Assembly: GCF_016802725.1 (NCBI RefSeq)
Contig: NC_052664.1
Coordinates: 28,971,275 to 29,035,274, forward strand
Source of the DNA: Solenopsis invicta
Taxonomy: Eukaryota > Arthropoda > Insecta > Hymenoptera > Formicidae
Direction: 5' to 3'
Length of the DNA stretch: 64,000 bases
Of the stretch, positions 39,414 to 53,334 are shown in pieces. The notes below the pieces were generated by a model that was not told where the DNA came from, made no database searches, and was given only the letters and a program-made list of their open reading frames with translations. Positions within the stretch are counted from its first letter, which is position 1; every line of letters begins with the position of its first letter. Made by a program: the position numbers and the translations under genes.

Positions 39414-42400
39414 GCCGCTTTGGAGCCGTAAGACCTTTCACCCACTTACCAGCACTTCGCGCTAATTGATTTCAAGTGTAACGAATTGTTTCGGCCACGT
39501 CGAGCGAACGTCGGCGCGATATAAATGGGTTACGCGGTATGTAACGGCGGAAAGGCCATGATGTTTGCACAGAATTAAAATGCGCGGATTCCAAGCTGCA
39601 TTATCTCTAATTTCTTGCATTCAAACGACGTTCGATGTAATCCATTCTGTCGCAATTTCTACATAAAATCGTAGAAATTTCATTTAATAACAAATTGTTT
39701 CTTGCATATTTTTATCGCACAAAAAAAATATTCTGCATAATGTTACGATTAAGATAAATTCCGAGAGATTTTTTAAATTATTAAACTGATTTTAATTATA
39801 AAACTTCCTAAAAAAAAAAAAATTATTGCTGTTAAATGATACATAAATGTCATAAATAATTGAATATAGATGTGTGTTTGTGTGTAGTTGTGTACTAGGC
39901 AAGCAATTATTAGTAATTTACAGAACGATCGAGCGTGTACAACTGCAACTTGGCTGTAGAAAGGAAGCGCGCGCAGTCGGTTTAATGGAGCGAATTTCTA
40001 ATGAAACCCAGCGGGCGGTAACGCTTGTTCCCGTAATTAAAATAAAAAATTGCGCTTCGTAACTCGGTGGATAACGCGCGCGAGCGCGCGATATCTCCCG
40101 GAATATTTATTATTATCACTCTGCGCCATTGTTACAGCAGCGCAATAGGATTCCCGCTAGCATCTCCGCTCAGGCGTGATTAAAGAGCAGCACGTAGAAG
40201 AATCTTGACAATTTGAGACGCGACTGTCGCGACGTGGTCTTAATTTCAGGAAAATTATGAATGCAAAGCAGAATTCCCGGCCTCCTCCCCCCTCCCGCGT
40301 CCCTGTCCTCTTTCCGCGCTGTTTTCTTACCTGCTCGCGCATGCGAATATTTACCGGTGCATTTTCGCAAGAATACTCGAGCGGGATAAATCCGATCTTT
40401 GATAACCAGAATATTTAACGGGCAAACGGCTTGAAAAATATTTGTCATGCAAAGCGTGATTTAAATCGATCTTTCCAGTAATAAAGTTATTATGTAGATA
40501 TTTACCCCGTAAAGCAGCACCGAGTAATCCTCGCATTCCCGTTTTCCCTCCGTTTTCCGACAACACACCGATATTTTCCATATTTTCAATATAAATATTT
40601 TGTTGGCCATTTCTCGCTTTCTTCGTAAACCTACAGTTCCGGCATTTAAAAAGTCGGTGAGATCCGACCCCCGAAACAAGAATATACATAAAAAAGATAG
40701 GAATATCGATCTCTATCCCTCGTAGTAGAAAAAAAAACATAAAATCGTAGCGTTGCTCGGAAATTTTTTACGAGTTTATTGTAAAACGTTGCAACAGCAA
40801 CGAACGATCCGCTTTTGAAGAATCGTTCTTTTTTTTTCGCGACGTGTCACGGAAAAACCAAAGTGCGTTTTTGCCGCGTTCCGATAATAAAACCTTTTCA
40901 TTTTTGGATTAAATCTTAACGTTTTCAATAAAAAAACCTATGTTATCGCGTTGAACTGTACTTAAATTAATGCAAAAAAATTTATAGAAAATTTATTGCA
41001 TAACGGCGCCTGCTGAAACTGCATGTACAAAGTAATATTATGCTGCCAACGTTCAATACCATCGTTTTCGTTCAATTACCGAAGCTATTATCACTGACAA
41101 GTTGTTCAGATAGCAGATTAATTTTTTTTTTCTAAATAAATACAAAATGGTGTAAAATGTTTGCTGAATTAAAAAGCTAAAAAAATGTATTTAAAGTCTT
41201 CATTTTAAATACCAAAACTTTCGCTAGGTTAATTTATTCGTATGATACTGCGCCGTAGATGTTTGTCTGTTATAACTTACACATTTATATATTTATTGTA
41301 TCAGTTTGATTCAATATATCAATCATAATATTATGTCAATGTCTTATCAATCATTTTCATTCTCAATAAAATTATATTTTTACAGTCTGTATATATTATT
41401 ATGTCTAGATAAAAAAGAAACGCGCGCGTATATCAATTTATAGACAAATCCTCTATACACGTCCTGTACGACGAATTTCTCGTAGGATTTTCACTGAATT
41501 CTTTTTATCGCGAAATACAAGAGTTCATTAGCATATAGCAATGCGATTAGACGTCCATTATGGGGTTCGATGTGGTTCTGCGGTCGATGTAACAACACTA
41601 TATCACCGCTTACAACAGCCTCGATATCGACGTTACAGGCACCAATGCATCTCCTCGACCATCCATGTCCAATCCAGAATGCGATTTATAATCGCAACAG
41701 ACGGTTTTTCAAGTTATAAACGATTAAGCGCTACACAGTGGTAAACTAAAATATGAAATTAACTGAGAGGAAGAGCGACATAAGACCTGTCATATTCCAA
41801 ATTATTTCTCTTAAAAAATGAGAGAAAAAAAAAGATTAATTATTTATAATTTTAATTCCACATCGGCACACGGAATGTACGATTTTACTGAAATATAAAT
41901 TTGAAAATAATTATGTTGAACCATACAAAAAATTATATTGGATATTTAAGCTAATTACAGGATACCAAAAATTCACAGCAACATTATCATGCTTGAGCGT
42001 CCTATATAATTATCTTAATAATTTAACATAAAGTTATTTATTAATCAGTATCTAGCTAAATTTTTCAATACCGCAGTAAAATTGTTCTTTCCAATGTTAT
42101 TAAATTAAAATATGCAACTTTTTGTGCGAATATAAAAGTACAAATTGTATTGAAATTAATTATTCTTTTTGCAATAAAATCTTCTACTTTTACATCGATA
42201 AATATTGGCAAGCAAGAAAACTGGTGCTTGTATTAGATCAATGCATATGAAATACCGTATTCGGAAAGTTTCAGTTTTACGAAGCTACTCATAAAGTAGA
42301 TGTTTCTTGACAGTTAAATATTATACATTAAAGCGACATGATTCTTTTATAAAAGTGTACTTTAATTTTAAGAAACGTTTGTGCAACTTTCTAAATTACA

Positions 42401-43310
42401 GTAAATTTGTAAAACTTTGAAAATTCTTATAATATTATTCCGAGAAAGTCTGATATGTTGAAGGAACAGTTTATGAAATAAATCCTATTTAGAATTTTAC
42501 AAGTAACATTTGCAACATACTATAAAATTTATTTACTATTTTATAATTATTATGAATCAATCCATCGATAAACTGCGCGGTCAATAATTTCTATCGACAG
42601 ATCAGATATCGGAAATTTCTTGAACTTAAATATTTGCCCACTCTTTTTTCCTTTTGTTTCGATTTCTTCATTGCGGTCATTGATGCGGTACCAAGATCGA
42701 TGGAGGACCTGATAAAACCGCTCAACTGGTTATATTCGCCAATAACTTCTCATCGTGTATTTCTTTTTCTTGCAATTCGCTCTCCGTAGTGGTTCTCTGT
42801 AGTTGCCAGCTCGGATCATCATAACAATGGTCGAAACTGCATGGCAAACTACGCACCACGAAATTCTCGGAATTCTTGATTGTGACGAGAACAAATTACG
42901 TCCGCTAACGAACGAAAAATTGTGTTGTTTTAAAAATAACATTTATGATACACGGGAATATTTGTTTGTTCGATCTGATTCGTGAACGTTTTTTTCTCGT
43001 ATCGGACATTTTTTAGAGTTTTTATAAACATTGGTTAGACACGCGTGTACATTTACAATTACATTTAGAGTTAAATGAAACAACAAAAACTTATTTCAAA
43101 TATAATTCGCGCTAGCAGCATTTCAAAAATATAAAGAACGATATTCCGATTGATTCTAATTAATGTCTGATTTTATCATAAAATAAAATATAGAATTAAT
43201 TATTATTATTAAAAATATTTTTAAAAGTTCAAGAAATAGTGCTGTATATTCGCTGTAACATTTTTTGGCTACGTTAAATTTTTATAGAGAATTATAATTT
43301 TACTTTATTC

Positions 43311-43332
43311 TGTGTGTGTGCACGTGTGTGTA
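43311..43332. repeat. Short (GT)n tract
   Basis: TGTGTGTGTGCACGTGTGTG: alternating purine-pyrimidine with a central CACGTG. Confidence 0.85.
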
Positions 43333-45339
43333 GATTAACATAAAGGAAACATGTCGCTTTTGCATAAAGTTGTCACACTAAATATTTATTAAATTAAATA
43401 TCGACTTTATTACAAATAGCTGCTAAACTGCAATTTAACATGTCCACGCGATGCCTTTTATTTATTATAAAATGTCCATCCTGATAAACATGTGGGATTC
43501 AATAGACTATTATTTTTGTCATAATGCCTTTAATGTTTCTTGTTCCACGCTTGCTAGTGGATAATGACACTAAGGATCGATAAAGTGGCGCTGTCGAGCA
43601 TTATCTTGATTCTTCTTTTTTATTCCTCGACGTCTGACATTTCCAATTGTTTTTAAATCGATGTCACCTTCTTACAGCAGAGACAATTATATCACGTCAT
43701 AGAGCAGTCGAAGAACAATTTGTCGTCCGTCCTTCATGTTTGAGTCATCTTGTCATTTTGAACAGATCGAAATTGAAAAGCTATTAATCTTTTCGTCAAT
43801 TGAAAACTAAAGTATCATATAAATTTATTGTGTCTTTTATAATTCATAAAATCAATAATTATTTATATAAAGCATGAAAGATGCGACAAAATATATCACC
43901 CGATATTTTTTTTTATCATGTCTATTACTATAAAAATGGCAGAGCACACATATTATTGTTGACAATGATTAGTACAATTAAAAAATGTATACGTCAGCCT
44001 CATAGAAACTGTAAAGTGCAGGTTAAGCTTCGAGAGCGTTCCTTCGTATCCCAACTTCGTCGCGTTCATTGACGAGTTTCTCGTTTCAAATGAACAGCAA
44101 ACTACCAGAAATTAATTTATTGCCGCAATTAACACTGACGTGTTTTGCAACATGGAGAAACTCCCGCATGAAAATCGACATTCTGCGTCCGGAATTAATT
44201 GGCTTTATACGTAATGCTTTGCTCAGTTGAATGCTTTCAGCATAATGACAACTTTATCATCGAATTTCCGATTACTCAAATCTATAGGCAATTTTTGCTT
44301 TATGTTATTGAGCCACACATTACACAATTTACACAATTTGAAGATCCCCATTTTTATAAATGTAAAAGTATTTTACATTTAAAGTTTATAAATGAAAAAT
44401 TTTTCAAGTAATTTAAAAAGTCATTTTAAAAGTAATGCAATTTTTAATTTAAAGTAAAAATATGACAGTTGCTTTGAACAATATTTATAATTATTTTTGT
44501 GAACAATATTTATTAATTATTTTCTACATTTTCATTAAAAAATTCCTTAATTAGTAACTTTGAATTTTTAATAAAAATATTCTAAAACGCTCTTGTACAC
44601 AGTCCTAGAATTTTATCGATTTATATTCATTCCTCTACTATTTTTCTTTCTCCTCTGGAGCTTGTATCAAGTGGACTACGGCGGAAAATAACCCATTTGC
44701 TTAATCCTAATTAGTGTTGATCGTTTTCGTTCAATTCTTTTCTAATTAGGCAATATGTTTGTTCGAATTTGCTGTTTTGTTAGTTGGATGTAGTTCCTGA
44801 TAAAAGATTTCTCGATAATCTCGCCAAACACTTAACAAAACTTTACGCGGACGTAATCCTGGCTTTGCGGTTTGCTGAGGCAACTCATTTTCATTACATC
44901 GACTTCGTTTCTATACAGGATTTCGATATAGGATTTCGATCCGTTTCTCGCTGCCAATTGCTAAAAGTTTCGAAGATCTCTCCCTTCTAAATTGCATAAG
45001 TATACGCAAAAAGTCAGGCAAAATATTAATATATTTCTATTTCGCAGATAATTATTTATATAAAACTGTCGAGTATTTACCATCACACAGTTTGTATAAC
45101 ATATAATAATTTTCAATTTGTGATATTCAATTTAAAATGATAAAAATATATCGTGAATTGGATTTTAGGTTTTGGTTTTCTCGACACGTCTGTTCACCAG
45201 GGACATTGACGCGACTGTCAAGGAGGCGACCGAGAGAAGACATCAAGAGAACTCTCTGATCGCGAAATGAGAAAGGAAGCTGCGCGATACTAGGGCGTGT
45301 GGTTAACATCAGCGGATAGAATCGAGGTTTGGCTGCCAC

Positions 45340-45560
45340 GAAGGCGCTTGAAGGATAAAGTTCGCCCGGAGGCCTCCCCCTGGAAATCTTTGGGCGGTGG
45401 AAGTTTTCGGCTTATTCGCGCTACACGGGAACGCCGCGATGCATCGCGCGTTGCATGCATAGCAGCGGTGCATCGCGAGCGCGCTGCAGCCAACGGCGGC
45501 GGTGGCGCATGGTAAACTATCGCGAAAGTGTATTTAACTCGTTGCCGAAACTTGCCGTAC
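45340..45560. other. CpG-rich patch
   Basis: The region is dense in CG dinucleotides (GCGCGTTGCATG, GCATCGCGAGCGCGCTGC, GGCGGCGGTGG). It includes the perfect palindrome CGCGATGCATCGCG (45,435-45,448) and two further GCATCGCG/TGCATGCAT motifs within 50 bases. The ORFs across it on both strands are short and unlike known proteins. It could be a promoter or enhancer, but no core-promoter element decides this. Confidence 0.4.
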
Positions 45561-47834
45561 GGGGACGTCGAATTCCAACTTCCCTGGCCCCGTTGCTACC
45601 TTGCGCGTGCGTTTACTGTCGAAAAATATCCGTTCGCCAATGTCGATACCTCGCTCTGATCGTGGCAACCGCTGGAAATTACTTCAATCTATATTTAAAT
45701 TAAATGTGGATTTATCGCGCGTCGAGTGTGACGCGTCTGTCTACGGAACGGAAACGGCGGCGTGCCGAATAAACGAATCTTCTTTTTCTTTTTTGTTTAA
45801 AGTATCACTGTCACGATAATTAGAACCTACGCGCTTCGACGAACGCTCTCCTATCTCGCACGCTATTGTTTCAGCACCTGTGCTATCGATAAAAAAAAAT
45901 GTTCGAGAATTTAATCTAACCGCCATTACGTGAGCTAATTAAAAGCAATTTTGCAAGCCGCTTTGGTATTTTATATTTAACTTTTATTTTTATAACTTTA
46001 GCTATATTTTATTGGCTAAATTACTAGTTTCACAATTGTTTAACTATAATCGAATACTTTAACCCTTACAATGTGAAGAACGGTACTTTATCCCAACAAA
46101 CATTTATCGAGTTCGACCATTTTTTTATCTACTGGAGGTGATTAAAAAAAATCTCTAAATATTCATGAACATATTTTCAAGTTTCTAGAAAAGTGACAAA
46201 TGTCTGTACTTTATTACAGAAAACAAATGTAAGTATAATTTAATTGCCTTTTAAAAAACTTCTATGGATAACAATCAATCAAACACAAAATGTCTATCTT
46301 TGTAGAATAACGGTTAATTAAAGTAGTGACCTAATTATTTATATAAATATATCGCTTTTATTTTATTTTTCTCTCTCTTAAAATTGAAGCTTTTTCAGTC
46401 ATATTTTATTTATTTTATAATATATTAAATAATTTAGATTAATTATGATTGCAATTTAATTAAAAGAGCGACAATATTATCTCTCAATTTCTTTATTTTT
46501 ATTATAAAAGCATTGAAACTATATATATTTTTTTGCATAAAATATTTTTTTCAAGCATTTTAAATATAATTCAAAGTTGTACTACATATCATAAACAAAT
46601 TATATATGTATATATGTGCATAACAAGGAAATTACTAATTAAAAAAACTTTAATTATTAATAATCGCAAGTTGCTAATGATGTAACGTAGTAAAGAACGT
46701 TTCTTCATTAAGAAAACTATGTGGTAAAGATTTAAGAGCTAAATCTTTGTAATGACTTGCGAGAAATTCTCGAGAAATAGAAAAATATGGTTTATACGTG
46801 CTGGCACGACGAATATTGCGAAGATCTGAGGAGTTGAAATGAAGACACGACGAGAAAGATTGAAGGGCGGCCGGGGATAAGGTCAGATACGAAAAAGTAC
46901 GGCGACAAAAGTTAGAAATGAAATCAACGTCGGATTCGCTGAGACTAACGACCACTATAATTAGAGAACCGCCGAATCCACCAAAGTTCCGAACCGCATT
47001 GGTTGGCTGACTTTTCAATTTCGCGGAAGAAAGATCCGCAGTGCTCGGTGAAAGTTCGTGCTCGCTCAAATTAAATCTGGGATGTTGTTGCATTCAATCT
47101 CCGTAATGATGACCAGACCATAAGCGGTCGCTCATTATACCGCCGATATTCGCCAAAAGAAATTGTTTTCGATAACGTCCTTGACTCGTTTGGCTGCGAA
47201 TAACAACTTTTTTCATATAATTTTATATAGTTGCATCCGCTTAAGAATAAATTAAAAATTAAAAGATCTTTTCGATAAGAAAATGATATAAAAACTTATC
47301 GATTTAGTATTAAAACATTGAAGAAAAGATTGTGGTCGTAATTTTTCTCTAACAGAAATCATAAAAGTTTAATATTCTGTAATTTCTAGTAAAATTAGAG
47401 AACTTAGTATATTACAAATTCAGATCTTTTACGGTACTCATCAAAATGATAGGTCAAAGTTTTTTTTAAATTAAAACGTCAACCGCAATCCTTTTAATAT
47501 TAATCGATTTCCGCAGATAACCAAGATTAATTAAAACTTTGGATATGAGAAACAGTTCAAGTTAACAAATTAAACCTACATAACTTAGTATCCAGAGAAT
47601 AATGTGTATGTATAAAGTGTTTAAATCATATTCGATGAAAATAGGGTAATGAATTTATTGCTTTAACTTTTGATTGCAAGAACCAGTCACGTAATAAGCA
47701 TATCTGGTGTTTGCAACTGTAATGTATGGTAGCTGTAACACTATGAAAATGGAACAATATCTTTATTAATTCCTTTAATAAGATAAAGTGACATAGTAAA
47801 TTCTAACAATAACTATAATAAAGGAGCCATCAAA

Positions 47835-47918
47835 ATGTCTAATTCTGAGGAAATCGAAATACAAATAAAAGGACATTACGCGGACATAGAATCGCGATAT
47901 ACATCAAAAAGAGTCTGA
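47835..47918 (+). CDS. Candidate small ORF, 27 codons
   Basis: A short ORF begins with ATG in an ideal insect initiation context (CATCAAAATG) and ends in TGA followed directly by an in-frame second TGA. The product would be 27 residues, hydrophilic and acidic at the start (MSNSEEIEIQIKG). I recognise no family. It lies in AT-rich DNA without a visible promoter or polyadenylation signal of its own. It could be a real micropeptide, the start of a spliced or decayed ORF, or chance. The start context is the only positive evidence. Confidence 0.13.
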   Translation: MSNSEEIEIQIKGHYADIESRYTSKRV

Positions 47919-50900
47919 TGATGGCAAGAGATAGATAAAAAAAAGATAAAAATAGGAAAACTTATGATACATTTTTAATACCGAATAGTTTCAAATCGCT
48001 TTCATCCCGAAATCCGGATGTAAAGCCATTTAGTCGTTCAATAATTTTTTTTTACATTCGTGCCGCGCGTTGTAGCTGCAGTGGATTGTTGTTGACAACA
48101 GCAAAAAATGTCATTTACGATACAATTTAATCTAGATCGTAATATCCTCGATTCGCCAACTCGCGCGCAGGGATAAGCACTCTAAACAGTCGCATAACAT
48201 CAACTCGTAGATCTTTCGTGTTGAAACTATTAAATAAAAATTCATCATCATCATTTAATAGCAGAACGAAAAATACATGTGGAAACACGAAATTTGAGCT
48301 TTTTTGACGTTATTTTGAGCGAGATTTGAAACACGCGTTAATTCAACACTCTTTACTTTTTCTTTATTTGTTACATCCACACGCATATTTTTTTTAGACA
48401 TTCGATACTCGTTGTTCGAAATTCATGGGCACGTTGTAATACTCTCAATAAATAAAAAGTCGTTCGCAGCAGTTAATTAAAGAATTAAATGCGTGTACGA
48501 ATCGATCGGCGCCATTATCTGTGTTGCTGCAGAACGTAGTTTACGACCACCGAAATTTTATTTCAACGTATGTGTCAGGGCTTCGCATTCGTCCAACCTA
48601 TTGTAATGGTTGCAATATGTAATAATTATTTGCGCAGCGAAGCTATATGATTGCGAACCACACAAAGGACCGGGAACAAGCATCCACGGAGCGCATTTCA
48701 ACCAACGAATCGATCTACCGTATTGTATCTCGTCGGCAGTTAGTAAAATTACACTCGGGAGCATCTACAACTCTGCGGATGTGAACAGTATGAACGGAAC
48801 GTTCTTTGAGAAATTGCGGAACCTTTTTAATCGCACGTATTCTCTCGAGAATGGTATTGACGCAGTATATACTATATTACGGATTTTATCCTTATCTGCT
48901 GATTTAACGGAAAAACATATAACACATACGTAGATGTCCGTTGTTTTAAAAAGCACTTTCGTAAATTTAATTTTAAGAACGAATAAACATTAAAACTGCT
49001 AGTAGCTTTTTTTAAATAGTTTTAAATGAACAAATTGTTGAATAATAATTTATAATTTAATTTGATTTAGTAAAACAATATTTCAAACTGTTAATAATAA
49101 CGTTCTGTTCTTATTTTTATTCTATGTTATTTGTTCAGTAGAAAAAATATATAAATTCAAATAGAACGCAGCAATAATTTAAACGAAACATAGCCATAAC
49201 AAGTAGCAGTTTGCTTTGTAAAAGAGAAAAAGAGGAAGAAAGGAAAATATTTAAAAATCTTTAAAAAATATAAATCTAATAAATTCATAACAATTTGTTC
49301 TTCATTTATAATATCAATGTTTTGCTAATTGCTCGTAAATACAATAACTAGTCTTCCGGTAAATGTCTTGTTTAAAAAAAATAATGGGACCATTTTTTAA
49401 CAATTTTAGAGCCTGCAATTTTACCCCAGAGTCGTTATCTCATTCAGAATCGCGATCGAGCATGACATTTATGAACCTAAAGACTCACGAGGACATTAAT
49501 CTTTGTAGAAAATGGCGCAATCAAAGAATGAAGGCGGAATAAAATTCTTGGGGTTCGCCGATTCGTCCCTATCTGCGTGGGTAACGTACCGCGAAAGGCC
49601 TTTCAGATTATTACACCTTAGCGCGCGCACAGGTCGAAGGGTGAAACGGGAATCGCGGTTTGCAACAAGGGGTCAGCTTCGCTCGTATGCGCAGCTCAGC
49701 GACTCCCTTCTCTAAGATACTATGTATTATCATGCCTCTGCTCTTTATGTACTCCGCATCCTATGCGCCGGATATGCGCTTACACGGTTGCGGATACACG
49801 AACACGCTCATATGTACGTAACTCACATGCATGAACATGTTTACTCCTACCATCTCACGCTTGTTAATGCGCTAGACGATACTGCGGTTCCTAATTTACT
49901 AGCAAAACTTGATTTTCGGTTGAAACGATATTACTCTCTTACTTTAGATAAGTAACGGTAGCAAATTCTCAAATTTGGAGATACGCGGGTCTGAAATTTA
50001 ATCGTCGCAGCGACAAATGATTGATGTTGAAAAGCATAATATATATTTTCATGCCACAACGCTTTCCCCTTCTTCCATTTTTATTTCAAATTCGTAATTC
50101 AAATATATTCCGTTAAATAAAAAATAATCATCGAATAATTATAACTTGGACGCCGTGTAATGGAATCAATAGAAACGAGAATAGTTTTAGAACAAGAATA
50201 TTTTTAACCCTTTGTGCACACGATGCTTTGCACAAAGCACCTTCTTTACACACGTTACTTCTGAGTTAAAATACCAAAAGACTTTTGAGAATAAATTTAC
50301 TATTCTCTTCTATTATTCTCTTTACAAGCATAAAAAAAATTCTTCAATACCACCTTATTTTAATATCTCTAGAAATTACGGTATTTGTACGATCGTTTAT
50401 TTAAACAAATTATATATAAATGTTATAACCATTTCGAATGTCATAATTATTATTACAATGCTCAGTTTTCAAAGAAAAAAAATGCACTAGGTTATTCATG
50501 TCGAATCGTGAATGCAAAGAATTAAAAACTTCGTATTTATGCTGTGATAATAATATTAGACATAAATTGCTATCTACTATTTTTATATTGTTTGTTAAAC
50601 GTATTTTTAATAAGCATATATAGGAATAGTTTAATACTACTTTGCGTTATACGAAAAATCAAAACCTATGATTTACTTATTAATTTTATATTAATAACAT
50701 AAAAAAATTTTTAAATAAAAAAAATATATGATGTAAAAAAATGTGAAAAGTGTGTGAAAAAAATGATAATTCTTCTAGAAAATTCTTCTAGTCTTATTTC
50801 GCAATTTATTGACTTTGTAAGAGCAGGAACGAGCTAAAGTTCGAAAATGTACGATTCTATCCCGGCGGCTGTCTAGGAGCGTTACCTTCGGTTAATCCGG

Positions 50901-51464
50901 CAAACGAAACGGCTGGTCAAGGTAGTACATTAAGAATCCTTATGCTCGATTTCACGCGTAACGAATGAAGTCGGGGTAGATAAAGTCGGCGAGGGAGTGA
51001 GAATTTATTTGAGAAAGAATTTATTTGTTGATAGCGTCACTACGCATTAATCACAGACCTTCGTAATCGGGATAAAACAAAAATAATAAATGAGGATGTT
51101 TAGATAAAAAGTGTATCGCTAATATAAAAATGCCGAAATATGAACAACGAAACAAAGCAAAAAACATATTCAGTTAATGCGAATTATTCAGCGAAATGGA
51201 GTTTATTAAACTGGGATGATCAAATTACGTGTGTTTTATGACAAAAGTACGTGATAATTATTACGTTTGTAATTATCGGAAGTGTGAGATTTGTTAGTCA
51301 AAAGTGTGAAATAAAAATATGTATCCAAAAATATTTTTTCTTCAAAATATTAAAATAAGAAAAACAGAGAGATAGAAATAAAAAAAGGGAGAGGAAAAAA
51401 TACAAATCTCACATACACTCAGAATGTTCCAAACTACTCGGTATACCTTCAAAAAAAAACCTTT

Positions 51465-51690
51465 ATTTAACATTTATTCAGTGTTAATTCAATATTTATT
51501 TTATATTATTAATTTACAATAATTTAAAAAAATATGTATTCAACATTAATATTTATTTTACATTATTTATTTAATTAAAATAATAATTTATTATAAGTAA
51601 TTAAATAATGATTTAAAAAAATATTTAATATGTATTCAATATTAATTCACTATTTGTATTTTATAATAATTGTTTTTAATAATATATTGA
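51465..51690. repeat. Degenerate AT-rich internal repeats
   Basis: Two to three imperfect copies of a block such as TATGTATTCAAYATTAATATTTATTTTA and AATAATTTAAAAAAATATG recur about every 60-120 bases. Composition is above 85 percent A+T by eye. It is probably a decayed tandem array or slippage product. Confidence 0.5.
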
Positions 51691-52084
51691 TGATTTGAAA
51701 CAATCCGATCAAAAATTCTTTATACATAATTATTATATTGACTGTTTTCTTTTTGAGAATGTCAAGCAATATGATCAAATTTAACGTTATTATAATTATG
51801 TAATTTGAAATGTGTATAATGCTAAACAATACAATTTATTTAACAATGTAATTATTCTTTAAAATATTAGAAAACATTTGTTTAATATTAAAACGTACAT
51901 TTTTCGTTAAAATTGTATATAAGAAAATAGAAAAAATCATATAAGGAAAAATTATAGTTGACTGAAATTGTTATAAATAGAACAGTTGTAATAAAGCATA
52001 TTAAGTAGGAACTAGGAGTGAGAATCAAGAATCCTGAGTTCAAATCTCGCAAATCAATTGCATTAATTTTTCTTAACTTCTACA

Positions 52085-52215
52085 AAACTAATGTTTTTCG
52101 AACGTTAACAAATGTTTTTTTAACGTTAAAATAAACGTTTTTCAAACATTAAAAAAATGTTTTTTTTAATTTTAAAATAAACATTTCTTTTTAACAAAAA
52201 GGTAACGTAATCTAT
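52085..52215. repeat. Degenerate AACGTT/AATGTTTTT repeats
   Basis: Recurring AACGTTAAAATAAACGTTTT and AATGTTTTTTT units, three to four imperfect copies, partly palindromic because AACGTT is self-complementary. Confidence 0.55.
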
Positions 52216-52353
52216 TATTTTTAACGCTTTAAAAATGTTTTCCAAATATTTTTAAAAATATTTTTAAAAACATTATTTACTGATTGGGTCATTTTAAAAG
52301 AGGTATACGGATGGTTTGTAACATTGTGTATATGAATTCATTATACATTCCAT

Positions 52354-52356
<3 letters not shown>

Positions 52357-52398
<42 letters not shown>

Positions 52399-52403
52399 GC
52401 GCG
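52357..52403. repeat. (AC)14(GC)9 compound microsatellite
   Basis: (AC)14 at 52,357-52,384 is followed directly by (GC)9 plus G. It is a strictly alternating purine-pyrimidine tract. Confidence 0.98.
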
Positions 52404-53332
52404 AAGATATCGTTTTTTGTTAAAGTATCTAAAAATTCTGCTAGGTAAAGATTTAAAAATAATTTTGTTAGACCATCAAAATAATTATACGTTCAAGCCT
52501 AATGAGCAAGGTTGCAAAAATTTCGATATTCTACCAATTTAAGTATTCTACATAATTATTTCGATGATCCAACTTATTTTCATATTTGTGCCTAGCTAAG
52601 TGTATGTGTGTGTAAAAATTCACCCATTATAATATAAATTATCCAAAAGTGAAATTTGCTATTTTAAAAAGTTGTAAAAAATAAAGTCACAAAACGGACG
52701 CTCACTTCGTTGAATCGCGGATGTAAGCGTTGTACGTTAAATCGACTTGTAATAAGTTGTAACCCCATTCTCAACACGAAAAATCGCTTTGCTCCAGCCG
52801 AATCAAGTCGCGACGGCTCACCCGTGCGGGGAAGAAGGGCAGAGGGGAAGAAGGAAGGAAACGCGACATTTTTACCGCTCTGACATATAAAATGGCTCAC
52901 GATCAATTGCATCCGACGATATTGAGAGGGCAAAGGAGGAATGCGGCATATACGGGTGTTACAAGGCGAACAAGGAAAAGCGATGCTCATCGAACCTTAA
53001 AATACGCCCTTATCATATTGCCCCATCCTGTATTAATGCCCCACCCCCCAGCCCGCTGTCCCTCTGTCTTCTCCCCTTGTCTTCGACTTACAATCTTCCC
53101 ATTCACCCACCCACGAATCTTTCACGCGGCGGTTCTACATGCAGAAACGAGACAAAAGAATGCAATTCCAACGCCGGCGGTCGTACTATCCCGCGATTTT
53201 CCTCTTTTCGCGAAACGTACGGTGCCAAGAGCCGAGTGCTGTTCCTGAAATATTTCCACTACTACCGAGGGTGGGAGTTGTAGGGTAGCTAACGGCGGTA
53301 GTGGCAGCGCGCATGCTGGATCTCGGGGGTGG

Positions 53333-53334
<2 letters not shown>

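Larger units (their letters stand above)
39060..50200. other. Non-coding unique DNA
   Basis: Purine-rich DNA precedes the CT repeat (39.4 kb) and is followed by mixed sequence. 40,740-41,500, 41,760-42,600 and 45,930-46,660 are AT-rich and featureless. Minus-strand ORFs at 46,674-47,093 (139 codons) and 48,558-48,764 (68 codons) have ATG starts but no recognisable motifs and are compatible with chance. Confidence 0.55.
50500..53330. other. Non-coding, AT-rich repeats then CG-rich
   Basis: AT-rich degenerate repeats occupy 51.4-52.3 kb, followed by the AC/GC tract. 52,660-53,330 is richer in GC with a C-rich stretch (CCCCACCCCCCAGCCC at about 53,040). ORFs there run on both strands simultaneously and look non-coding. 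Confidence 0.55.

Noticed and set aside
40310..40448. Minus-strand frame ending at a GAGCAG-GTAAGA donor
   Set aside because: Poor start context, no recognisable protein, and such donors are common by chance.
46059..46080. TTAACCCTTACAATG as a piggyBac terminus
   Set aside because: TTAACCCTT occurs readily in AT-rich DNA, and there is no matching end or internal inverted repeat.
46674..47093. 139-codon minus-strand ORF starting with ATG
   Set aside because: No motif, signal peptide or family resemblance. An ORF of this length is expected about once by chance in a window this size. Kept only as a note; a protein search giving any conserved hit would revive it.
48558..48764. 68-codon minus-strand ORF with AATAAA overlapping the stop
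   Set aside because: Interesting composition but no recognisable domain, and the opposite strand is also open over most of it.
52005..52070. tRNA-like GAGTTCAAATCTCGC (possible B box)
   Set aside because: No matching A box, D arm or acceptor stem can be drawn. At most a decayed tRNA-derived fragment.
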